DNA from: Streptococcus sp. 596553
GTDB taxonomy: Bacteria > Bacillota > Bacilli > Lactobacillales > Streptococcaceae
Assembly: GCF_900411395.1 (NCBI RefSeq)
Contig: NZ_OXCQ01000002.1
Location: forward strand, 186,001-250,000
Direction: 5' to 3'
Length of the DNA: 64,000 bases
Positions 56,413-64,000 of this stretch are shown in pieces. Within the stretch, counting starts at the first letter, position 1; every line of letters starts with the position of its first letter. Position numbers and translations under genes: made by a program. The notes under the pieces are model-generated. The model had not been told where the DNA came from and did not search any database. It saw only the letters and a list, made by a program, of their open reading frames with translations.

Positions 56413-57085
56413 TGAGTTTGACTGGGAAGGAATTCAAGTCAAAATCAGCCTTCCTTCTAACTACGACCCCAATCAAATCTATCCGGCTATTTTATTGAAT
56501 GATGGAAACTTGGGCTTCTTATCGGCCCTTTCAGAATCTGTGATTTTAGTGGGCTTGACCTCTAAAAATCGCTTAGACGACTACACTCCCTGGGCGACAT
56601 CGGCTCTGAGAGATGGAGCTCCAGATTTTGGAGGTCAGGCCAACGTCTATCATGATCATTTATTTGGAGGTCTTTTAGATAAGCTGCAGTCGCTTTATCG
56701 CTTGGATAAAAATCGCCTTGCTTATGGAGGTTATTCACTAGGTGGTTTGGTGGCAGTCTACAGTCTTTTCAGCTTTGACAAGGTTTCCTGTGTCTTCTCC
56801 ATCTGCGGTTCCTTTTGGTATCCTGATTTTGCGACTTACTGCAAGGCAGAGACAGTGAAAAATCTAGACTGTTTGCTGTATTTACAGAACGGTCAAACAG
56901 AAGGAGCCCATCATACCAATCGCTTGGCTCAAGCACCGGCCTATGCTGAGCAAATCCATACCAGTCTTCAGAAACGCTATCCGAACGGTCAGTTTGTCTT
57001 TGATCCTTATGGACACCACGAACAAGTGGTTGAACGATTCCTAGCCTTTTCCAATTGGTTGGCTCAAAAATGGAAAATCGAATAA
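56393..57085 (+). CDS. Ferric-siderophore esterase-like hydrolase
   Basis: 230 residues of the esterase D/Fes/BesA alpha-beta hydrolase family. The nucleophile elbow is GYSLGGL (about residue 111), followed by FSICGSFWYPDF. The late DPYGHHEQVV supplies the His. No signal peptide: it acts in the cytosol, where related enzymes split imported ferric enterobactin or bacillibactin and release iron. It overlaps the binding-protein gene by 20 bases in another frame, so it is surely part of the operon. ATG 56393 has a weak GAG site; the upstream 56372 start is less likely. Confidence 0.85.
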   Translation: MTLSINNEFDWEGIQVKISLPSNYDPNQIYPAILLNDGNLGFLSALSESVILVGLTSKNRLDDYTPWATSALRDGAPDFGGQANVYHDHLFGGLLDKLQSLYRLDKNRLAYGGYSLGGLVAVYSLFSFDKVSCVFSICGSFWYPDFATYCKAETVKNLDCLLYLQNGQTEGAHHTNRLAQAPAYAEQIHTSLQKRYPNGQFVFDPYGHHEQVVERFLAFSNWLAQKWKIE

Positions 57086-57128
57086 AAGATTTATCCCTTG
57101 GCTTTTGCCAAGGGATTCTTGTATTTAT

Positions 57129-57878
57129 TTAAGCAAGGTTTTCTCTCTTTTTATCTGGATTCCATACGAAGCTTGCGATAAAGCTAAAGATGATAGTTAG
57201 GATAGCGAGGATAATGGCAAGGATGAGAGCAGGGATGCGAATAAACCACCAGAGTGGATTTGGTTTTTTATCATTGTGCCATTGTTTCGTTTCGTCGTCC
57301 AGACGTTGGAATTCTGTTTGAATGCGATTGGCGACTGTTTCAATGCCTTCATCATTCATTTTCTTGATATCTGAGATATCGATTGGATTTCCAAAGTTCA
57401 TATCGACACGTTCACGGCTAACTAAGCCCTTCAAAGTCATGGGACCTGTATAGGTAACCGGCATGATACGGACCTTGGCCATCTTGGCAATCAGGGCAAC
57501 TCCACCCTTGACATCGTTTGAGTGACGGCTCCCACTTGGAAACATGATGAGAGAGCGGTCACTTTTTTTGAGAACATTGATAGGGTATTTGATGGCTGAG
57601 GCGCTAGGATTTTCACGGTCGATAGGAAAGGCACCACACATACGAATCCACCAGCCAAAGATACGGTTGGTAAAGAGCTCTTTTTTGGCCATAAAGATAA
57701 ACTGTTTTGGCTTGGTCGCAAAAGCCATGTAAACAGGATCCCACCAGGTGCGGTGAGGGGCAACCAGAATATAATTTTCATCTTGATTAGGAATTTTATC
57801 AGTATTATGATAGTGGGCATTGCCATTGATGGACCATAGGAGCAAGACAACTAATCCACGTAAATAAGTATAAAACAT
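57129..57878 (-). CDS. 1-acyl-sn-glycerol-3-phosphate acyltransferase-like protein
   Basis: 249 residues. Motif I is HRTWWD (HX4D), and motif III is FPSGSRHSN, where Ser replaces the usual Glu of FPEGTR. A C-terminal membrane helix (IRIPALILAIILAILTIIFSF) anchors it. PlsC-like enzymes move acyl groups onto lysophosphatidate; the changed motif leaves the exact substrate open. Start ATG 57878 follows GGAGATC; the longer frame to 57923 is rejected. It is convergent with the siderophore operon. Confidence 0.88.
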   Translation of the reverse strand: MFYTYLRGLVVLLLWSINGNAHYHNTDKIPNQDENYILVAPHRTWWDPVYMAFATKPKQFIFMAKKELFTNRIFGWWIRMCGAFPIDRENPSASAIKYPINVLKKSDRSLIMFPSGSRHSNDVKGGVALIAKMAKVRIMPVTYTGPMTLKGLVSRERVDMNFGNPIDISDIKKMNDEGIETVANRIQTEFQRLDDETKQWHNDKKPNPLWWFIRIPALILAIILAILTIIFSFIASFVWNPDKKRENLA

Positions 57879-58010
57879 GCGATCTCCTTCGATTCTTTTC
57901 TTGTTATTATTATACCTTATCAAAGGAGGGCTGGCAAACTTTTCCCTTGAACAGGTGCATATTTGGGATGAGATTAGAATTCTTTTAGAAAAAATGATAT
58001 GATAGAACTT

Positions 58011-60347
58011 ATGGATAAAAATAAGATTATGGGATTAACCCAAAGAGAAGTCGAGGAAAGACAGGCTAAGGGCTTGGTCAATGATTTTACTGCTTCGGCC
58101 AGTACCAGCACTTGGCAAATCGTTAAACGAAATGTCTTTACCCTTTTTAACGCTTTGAACTTTGCCATTGCTTTGGCCCTTGCCTTTGTGCAGGCTTGGA
58201 GCAATCTGGTCTTCTTTGCCGTTATCTGCTTTAACGCTTTTTCTGGAATTGTGACCGAGCTACGGGCCAAACACATGGTGGACAAGCTCAATCTCATGAC
58301 CAAGGAAAAGGTCAAGACTATTCGTGATGGTCAGGAAGTTGCTCTTAATCCTGAAGAATTGGTGTTAGGAGATGTCATTCGTCTGTCTGCTGGAGAGCAG
58401 ATTCCCAGTGATGCCTTGGTTTTGGAAGGCTTTGCGGAAGTCAATGAAGCCATGTTGACGGGGGAAAGTGATTTGGTGCAAAAGGAAGTGGATACCTTGC
58501 TTTTGTCAGGGAGTTTCTTGGCTAGTGGGTCAGTTTTAGCTCGTGTCCATCATGTCGGTGCAGACAACTATGCTGCCAAACTCATGCTGGAAGCCAAGAC
58601 CGTTAAACCAATCAACTCTCGTATCATGAAATCGTTGGATAAGCTAGCTGGTTTTACTGGGAAGATTATCATTCCTTTTGGTCTGGCTCTCTTGCTAGAA
58701 GCCTTGATATTGAAAGGCCTACCTCTTAAGTCGTCCGTTGTAAATTCGTCGACAGCCCTTCTGGGAATGTTGCCCAAGGGAATTGCCCTTTTGACCATTA
58801 CTTCGCTCTTGACAGCGGTGATTAAGCTGGGTCTGAAAAAGGTCTTGGTGCAGGAGATATACTCTGTTGAGACCTTGGCGCGCGTGGATATGCTCTGTCT
58901 GGATAAGACAGGCACCATCACCCAAGGAAAGATGCAGGTGGAGGCGGTTCTTCCGCTGACCGAAGAGTATGGAGAGTCAGCGCTTGCTAGCATCTTGGCC
59001 AGCTATATGGCCCATAGTGAGGATAAAAATCCAACAGCCCAAGCCATTCGCCAGCGATTCCAAGGCCAAGTAGCTTATCCTGTGCTTTCGAATCTTCCCT
59101 TCTCAAGCGACCGCAAGTGGGGAGCCATGGAGTTAGAAGGTTTGGGGACAGTGTTCTTAGGGGCGCCTGAGATGTTGCTGGGCTCTGAAGTCCTCGAAGC
59201 CAGAGAGGCCTTGGAGAGAGGGTCACGTGTCTTGGTCTTAGCTCTCAGTCAGGAGAAATTAGACCATCACAAGCAGCAGAAACCTTCTGATATTCAGGCT
59301 CTAGCCTTGCTGGAAATCTTGGACCCGATTCGAGAGGGAGCGGCAGAGACGCTGGACTATCTCCGTTCTCAGGAAGTGGGGCTCAAGATTATCTCTGGAG
59401 ACAATCCAGTTACGGTATCCAGCATTGCCCAGAAGGCTGGTTTTGCGGACTACCATAGCTATGTAGATTGCTCCAAAATCACGGATGAGGAATTGGTTGC
59501 TATGGCTGAGGAGACAGCTATTTTCGGACGTGTTTCCCCTCATCAAAAGAAACTCATCATCCAAACACTGAAAAAAGCGGGGCATACAACAGCTATGACA
59601 GGGGATGGAGTTAATGATATCTTGGCCCTTCGTGAGGCGGATTGTTCTATCGTAATGGCGGAGGGGGATCCTGCGACTCGTCAGATTGCCAATCTGGTTC
59701 TCTTGAACTCTGACTTTAATGATGTTCCTGAGATTCTCTTTGAAGGTCGTCGCGTAGTCAATAACATTGCCCATATCGCCCCGATTTTCTTGATTAAGAC
59801 CATCTATTCTTTCCTATTAGCGGTCATCTGTATTGCCAGTGCTCTTCTGGGACGGTCTGAATGGATCTTGATTTTCCCCTTTATTCCAATCCAGATTACC
59901 ATGATTGACCAGTTTGTGGAAGGTTTCCCACCATTCGTTCTGACTTTTGAGCGAAATATCAAACCTGTCGAGCCAAACTTCCTCAGAAGATCCATGCTTC
60001 GTGCTCTACCAAGTGCTCTCATGGTTGTGTTCAGCGTTCTTTTTGTGAAAATATTTGGAAGTAGCCAAGGTTGGTCTGAGTTAGAAATTTCAACTCTACT
60101 CTATTATCTCTTGGGGTCAATTGGTTTCTTATCTGTATTTAGAGCCTGCATGCCATTTACCCTATGGCGTGTCCTCTTGATTGTTTGGTCAATAGGAGGC
60201 TTCCTAGCCACAGCTCTCTTCCCAAGAATTCAAAAATTGCTTGAAATCTCCACCTTAACAGGACAAACATTACCTGTTTATGGTGTCATGATGTTGGTCT
60301 TTACCGTGATTTTCATCCTGACTAGTCGCTATCAAGCCAGAAAATAA
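58011..60347 (+). CDS. P-type (E1-E2) cation-transporting ATPase
   Basis: 778 residues. Actuator motif MLTGESD, phosphorylation motif CLDKTGTITQG, hinge MTGDGVNDILAL, and ten predicted helices, with the last six in the C-terminal 200 residues. It lacks the N-terminal metal-binding domain of heavy-metal pumps, and FxxALNFAIA after the first helix resembles type P-II/P-V pumps. The ion cannot be named. ATG 58011 (MDKNKIMG) gives the usual length; an ATG at 57999 is also possible, and neither has a strong ribosome site. Confidence 0.9.
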   Translation: MDKNKIMGLTQREVEERQAKGLVNDFTASASTSTWQIVKRNVFTLFNALNFAIALALAFVQAWSNLVFFAVICFNAFSGIVTELRAKHMVDKLNLMTKEKVKTIRDGQEVALNPEELVLGDVIRLSAGEQIPSDALVLEGFAEVNEAMLTGESDLVQKEVDTLLLSGSFLASGSVLARVHHVGADNYAAKLMLEAKTVKPINSRIMKSLDKLAGFTGKIIIPFGLALLLEALILKGLPLKSSVVNSSTALLGMLPKGIALLTITSLLTAVIKLGLKKVLVQEIYSVETLARVDMLCLDKTGTITQGKMQVEAVLPLTEEYGESALASILASYMAHSEDKNPTAQAIRQRFQGQVAYPVLSNLPFSSDRKWGAMELEGLGTVFLGAPEMLLGSEVLEAREALERGSRVLVLALSQEKLDHHKQQKPSDIQALALLEILDPIREGAAETLDYLRSQEVGLKIISGDNPVTVSSIAQKAGFADYHSYVDCSKITDEELVAMAEETAIFGRVSPHQKKLIIQTLKKAGHTTAMTGDGVNDILALREADCSIVMAEGDPATRQIANLVLLNSDFNDVPEILFEGRRVVNNIAHIAPIFLIKTIYSFLLAVICIASALLGRSEWILIFPFIPIQITMIDQFVEGFPPFVLTFERNIKPVEPNFLRRSMLRALPSALMVVFSVLFVKIFGSSQGWSELEISTLLYYLLGSIGFLSVFRACMPFTLWRVLLIVWSIGGFLATALFPRIQKLLEISTLTGQTLPVYGVMMLVFTVIFILTSRYQARK

Positions 60348-60448
60348 AGAAAGGCTGTAATCTGTGGATTGCGGTCTTTTTAGGTACAAGATTGCCAGCT
60401 GAAATGTGGTATAATAAGAGGTAATAGAGTTTTGGAAAGAGAGAGAAA

Positions 60449-61126
60449 ATGATTTCAAAGAGATTAGAATTAGTGGCTTCCTTTGTGCCACAGGGAGCCA
60501 TTTTACTCGATGTGGGGAGTGACCATGCTTATCTGCCTATCGACTTGGTCGAAAGAGGACAAATCAAAAGTGCCATTGCAGGTGAGGTTGTGGAAGGTCC
60601 CTATCAGTCTGCGGTCAAAAATGTTGAAAGTCACGGCCTAAAGGAGAAAATCCAGGTTCGTTTAGCCAATGGCTTGGCAGCTTTTGAAGAGGCAGACCAA
60701 GTGTCTGTCATTACCATTGCTGGTATGGGCGGACGCTTGATTGCTAGGATATTAGAAGAAGGCTTGGACAAGCTAGCTAATGTAGAACGATTGATCCTCC
60801 AGCCCAATAATCGTGAAGACGATTTGCGTATTTGGTTGCAAGACAATGGCTTTCAGATTGTGGCAGAAAGCATTCTAGAAGAAGCTGGTAAGTTTTATGA
60901 GATTTTGGTGGTGGAAGCAGGACAAATGAAGTTATCAGCCAGCGATGTTCGCTTTGGTCCTTTTTTGTCCAAAGAAGTCAGTCCAGTATTTGTCCAAAAA
61001 TGGCAAAAAGAATCTGTTAAGCTAGAGTTTGCCCTCGGACAAATCCCTGAAAAAAATTTGGAAGAACGTCAAGTTCTAGTAGATAAAATTCAAGCCATCA
61101 AGGAGGTTCTCCATGCTAGCAAGTGA
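60449..61126 (+). CDS. trmK: tRNA (adenine22-N1)-methyltransferase
   Basis: 225 residues. The Rossmann SAM site is [16 protein letters not shown], followed by [14 protein letters not shown] and the catalytic-site [12 protein letters not shown], all typical of TrmK/YqfN. It methylates A22 of bacterial tRNAs. GAGAGAGA precedes the ATG. The gene overlaps the Nif3-like gene by 14 bases, the usual pairing in Firmicutes. Confidence 0.95.
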   Translation: MISKRLELVASFVPQGAILLDVGSDHAYLPIDLVERGQIKSAIAGEVVEGPYQSAVKNVESHGLKEKIQVRLANGLAAFEEADQVSVITIAGMGGRLIARILEEGLDKLANVERLILQPNNREDDLRIWLQDNGFQIVAESILEEAGKFYEILVVEAGQMKLSASDVRFGPFLSKEVSPVFVQKWQKESVKLEFALGQIPEKNLEERQVLVDKIQAIKEVLHASK

Positions 61127-61910
61127 AGTCATTAACCGATATGAAGCTTATTGTCCTCAGGAATTTTCCATGGAGGGAGACAGTCGTGGTCTGCAAATTG
61201 GCACTTTGGACAAGGATATCCAAAGTGTCATGGTTGCTCTGGATATTCGTGAAGAAACAGTGGCTGAAGCCATTGAAAAGGGTGTGGACTTGATTATTGT
61301 CAAGCACGCGCCGATTTTCCGTCCTATCAAGGACTTGGTAGCTAGCCGTCCGCAAAATCAGATTTATATCGACCTCATCAAGCATGACATCGCAGTTTAT
61401 GTCAGCCATACCAATATTGACATCGTTGAAAATGGCCTTAATGACTGGTTCTGCCAGATGCTAGGCATTGAAGAGACGACTTATCTGCAGGAGACAGGAT
61501 CTGAACGTGGGATAGGTCGTATTGGAAATGTTCAGCCTCAGACATTTGGGGAATTGGCCCAGAATGTCAAGCAAGTCTTTGGTTTAGATAGCCTTCGATT
61601 GGTGCATTATCAAGAGACTGATTTACAGAAGCCTATTTCAAGAGTGGCCATCTGTGGTGGCAGTGGGCAGTCATTCTATAAGGATGCTTTAGAAAAAGGG
61701 GCAGATGTCTATATCACTGGTGATATTTACTACCATACTGCTCAGGATATGCTGTCTGATGGCTTGTTAGCACTGGATCCAGGACACTATATCGAAGTAC
61801 TTTTTGTAGAAAAAATTGCAGAGCTTCTTAATCAATGGAAAGAGGAAAAAGGCTGGAAACTAGAGATTTTACCTAGTCAAGCATCGACCAATCCTTTCCA
61901 CCATATCTAG
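61113..61910 (+). CDS. Nif3-like dinuclear metal protein (YqfO)
   Basis: 265 residues. Metal-binding motifs: VKHAPIF (HxPxF type), YVSHTNID and, near the end, [11 protein letters not shown]. The central inserted PII-like domain of some homologues is missing, giving the short form. It is annotated in some species as a type 2 GTP cyclohydrolase I; a true cellular role is not settled. AAGGAGG is before the start inside trmK. Confidence 0.92.
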   Translation: MLASEVINRYEAYCPQEFSMEGDSRGLQIGTLDKDIQSVMVALDIREETVAEAIEKGVDLIIVKHAPIFRPIKDLVASRPQNQIYIDLIKHDIAVYVSHTNIDIVENGLNDWFCQMLGIEETTYLQETGSERGIGRIGNVQPQTFGELAQNVKQVFGLDSLRLVHYQETDLQKPISRVAICGGSGQSFYKDALEKGADVYITGDIYYHTAQDMLSDGLLALDPGHYIEVLFVEKIAELLNQWKEEKGWKLEILPSQASTNPFHHI

Positions 61911-61926
61911 TTAGAAAGTGAAGACA

Positions 61927-63030
61927 ATGAAAAAAGTTGCCATTATCGGAGCAGGAATTGTAGGTGCAACAGCAGCCTACTACCTCTCGAAAGAAAGTGA
62001 CCTAGAGGTGACCGTTTTTGACCATGGACAAGGTCAGGCTACCAAGGCCGCAGCAGGAATTATCAGCCCCTGGTTTTCCAAACGCCGCAATAAGGCCTGG
62101 TACAAAATGGCGCGCTTGGGGGCTGACTTTTATGTGGATTTATTAGCTGATTTAGACAAGTCAGGGCAAGAAATCGACTTTTACCAACGTTCGGGAGTCT
62201 TTCTCCTGAAAAGAGATGAATCCAAGTTGGAAGAACTCTATCAACTAGCCCTCCAGCGTAGAGAAGAATCTCCCTTGATAGGCCAGTTAGCCATTCTGAA
62301 CCAAGCATCAGCCAATGAATTATTCCCTGACTTGCAGGGATTTGACCACCTGCTCTATGCTTCTGGTGGAGCGAGAGTAGATGGTCAACTCTTAGTGACT
62401 CGTTTGCTGGAAGCCGGTCAGGTCAAGCTGGTCAAAGAAAAAGTGACTCTGACACCTTTAGCATCAGGTTACCAGATTGGCGAAGAGGTGTTTGATCAGG
62501 TTATTTTGGCGACGGGAGCTTGGTTGGGACACCTGTTAGAGCCTTTAGGTTATGAAGTAGATGTTCGTCCCCAAAAGGGGCAACTCCGAGATTATCAACT
62601 TGCCCAAGATATGGAAGCTTACCCTGTTGTTATGCCAGAAGGGGAGTGGGATTTGATTCCTTTTGCAGGTGGGAAATTATCTCTAGGCGCTACCCATGAA
62701 AATGATATGGGATTTGATTTGACGGTAGATGAAACCTTGCTCCAACAAATGAAGGAGGCAGCCTTACCTCACTATCCAGTTTTAGCTAGAGCGACTTCAA
62801 GAGCTGAGCGTGTGGGAATCCGTGCCTATACCAGTGATTTCTCACCTTTCTTTGGGCAAGTACCTGGCTTAGCAGGTGTCTATGCTGCTAGTGGACTAGG
62901 TTCATCAGGCCTCACAACGGGGCCTATTATCGGTTACCATCTAGCTCAACTGATCCAAGACAAGGAGTTGACCTTAGACCCAGCAAACTACCCAATTGAA
63001 AACTATGTCAAGCGACTAAAAAACGAATAA
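61927..63030 (+). CDS. FAD-dependent amino-acid oxidase-like protein, DadA/glycine oxidase family
   Basis: 367 residues. The N-terminal dinucleotide-binding motif is GAGIVGATAAYYL (residues ~8-20), followed by ATKAAAGIISPWFSKRR. The C-terminal FAD contact is YAASGLGSSGLTTGPI. It probably oxidises a D-amino acid or glycine. Start ATG 61927; the frame is open three codons upstream. It follows the Nif3-like gene by 16 bases. Confidence 0.9.
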   Translation: MKKVAIIGAGIVGATAAYYLSKESDLEVTVFDHGQGQATKAAAGIISPWFSKRRNKAWYKMARLGADFYVDLLADLDKSGQEIDFYQRSGVFLLKRDESKLEELYQLALQRREESPLIGQLAILNQASANELFPDLQGFDHLLYASGGARVDGQLLVTRLLEAGQVKLVKEKVTLTPLASGYQIGEEVFDQVILATGAWLGHLLEPLGYEVDVRPQKGQLRDYQLAQDMEAYPVVMPEGEWDLIPFAGGKLSLGATHENDMGFDLTVDETLLQQMKEAALPHYPVLARATSRAERVGIRAYTSDFSPFFGQVPGLAGVYAASGLGSSGLTTGPIIGYHLAQLIQDKELTLDPANYPIENYVKRLKNE

Positions 63031-63131
63031 AATTTTACTGAAATTTTATCCTACCCTCTAGGATGGCAAATGACATTCCCTATCAAAAATGGTAAAATAA
63101 GAAAAAATAATCCGAGAATCGAGGAAAGAAG

Positions 63132-64000
63132 ATGCAAGAAAAGATTTTGGTAACGGGTGGAGCAGGTTTTATCGGAACCCACACTGTTATTGAGTTAATC
63201 CAAGCAGGTCATCAGGTTGTTGTGGTGGATAACCTTGTGAATAGTAACAGAAAAAGTTTAGAAGTTGTTGAGAGAATTACAGGAGTTGAAGTGCCTTTCT
63301 ATGAGGCAGATATCCGTGACACAGATACCCTCAGAGATATTTTCATGCAAGAAGAACCAACAGGGGTCATTCACTTTGCTGGCTTGAAGGCTGTCGGTGA
63401 ATCTACCCGTATCCCTCTTGCCTACTATGACAATAATATCGCTGGAACTGTTAGCCTTTTGAAAGCTATGGAAGAAAACAACTGTAAAAACATCATTTTC
63501 AGTTCTTCTGCGACAGTGTACGGAGATCCGCATACAGTGCCCATCTTGGAAGATTTCCCACTTTCAGTGACCAATCCATACGGTCGTACCAAGCTCATGC
63601 TAGAGGAAATTTTGACAGATATCTACAAGGCAGATTCAGAATGGAATGTGGTCTTGCTTCGTTACTTTAACCCAATCGGAGCCCATGAGAGTGGTGATTT
63701 GGGAGAAAATCCAAACGGTATTCCAAACAACCTCTTGCCATATGTGACTCAGGTAGCCGTTGGAAAATTAGAGCAAGTGCAAGTATTTGGAGACGATTAC
63801 GATACGGAAGACGGAACTGGTGTTCGTGACTATATCCACGTTGTTGACTTGGCTAAAGGTCACGTTGCAGCTCTGAAAAAAATCCAAAAAGGCTCAGGTC
63901 TAAACGTTTATAACCTTGGAACAGGTAAAGGCTACTCAGTTCTTGAAATTATCCAAAATATGGAAAAAGCAGTGGGACGTCCAATTCCTTACCGCATCGT
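63132..64000 (+). CDS. galE: UDP-glucose 4-epimerase, N-terminal part
   Basis: 289 codons are visible and the gene runs off the window. NAD motif GGAGFIGTHT, SSSATVYG with the active Ser, and NPYGRTKLM with the YxxxK pair. The substrate region has NPNGIPNNLLPYV and GTGVRDYIHVVDLA. It interconverts UDP-glucose and UDP-galactose, supplying capsule and teichoic acid precursors. GAGGAAAGAAG precedes the ATG. Confidence 0.97.
   Translation, partial: MQEKILVTGGAGFIGTHTVIELIQAGHQVVVVDNLVNSNRKSLEVVERITGVEVPFYEADIRDTDTLRDIFMQEEPTGVIHFAGLKAVGESTRIPLAYYDNNIAGTVSLLKAMEENNCKNIIFSSSATVYGDPHTVPILEDFPLSVTNPYGRTKLMLEEILTDIYKADSEWNVVLLRYFNPIGAHESGDLGENPNGIPNNLLPYVTQVAVGKLEQVQVFGDDYDTEDGTGVRDYIHVVDLAKGHVAALKKIQKGSGLNVYNLGTGKGYSVLEIIQNMEKAVGRPIPYRI

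Overview
The window is chromosomal DNA of Streptococcus pneumoniae or a very close mitis-group relative. The psaBCA-psaD manganese locus with its regulator psaR, pepO, relA, dtd, the TCS01-type two-component pair, thrS, rpsO, cadD, trmK and galE occur in the order I know from pneumococcus, and BOX-type intergenic repeats are present. It carries a multidrug-resistance conjugative element.

Layout. 1-522: end of a membrane protein, probably a glycosyltransferase. 601-3013: a broken GH95 fucosidase. 3133-6544: MacB/FtsX-type ABC pair. 6640-9935: psaD, psaA, psaC, psaB and their PsaR operator. 9965-12918: an AT-rich accessory cassette between psaB and pepO, bounded by 27-bp direct repeats. 13005-19832: pepO, a metallo-hydrolase, two small exported paralogues, relA, dtd and a membrane protein. 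About 19931-43224: a Tn916-family element with Tn917 inserted in orf9, i.e. a Tn3872-type element, carrying tet(M) and erm(B). 43296-51445: psaR, a phosphoesterase, an Rrf2 regulator, a lipase-like hydrolase, TCS01, thrS with a T-box leader shared with a MazG-like gene, and a broken membrane ORF. 51531-57085: rpsO, cadD between repeated intergenic blocks, and a four-gene ferric-siderophore uptake operon ending in an esterase. 57129-64000: acyltransferase, P-type ATPase, trmK, Nif3-like gene, FAD oxidoreductase and the start of galE.

The most interesting system is the 9965-12918 cassette. A consensus promoter drives a 19-codon gene (12711-12770, minus strand) that standard ORF cut-offs miss. 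A hairpin with a U-run follows. Then come an E1-like adenylyltransferase with an N-terminal RRE-like domain and two CxxC pairs, and an MFS exporter. Peptide, attenuator, E1-like enzyme and exporter is the plan of microcin C and pantocin A type loci. This peptide, however, ends in Gly, not in the Asn typical of microcin C precursors. I infer a RiPP antibiotic or signal.

The resistance island looks able to move: int, xis, oriT and the conjugation genes orf13-orf24 all appear intact. Its Tn917 passenger carries a nonsense codon in the resolvase and a frameshift in the transposase, so it may be fixed in place. Tn917 also splits orf9, the putative repressor of orf7/orf8, and lies between tet(M) and the orf7-orf8-xis-int genes.
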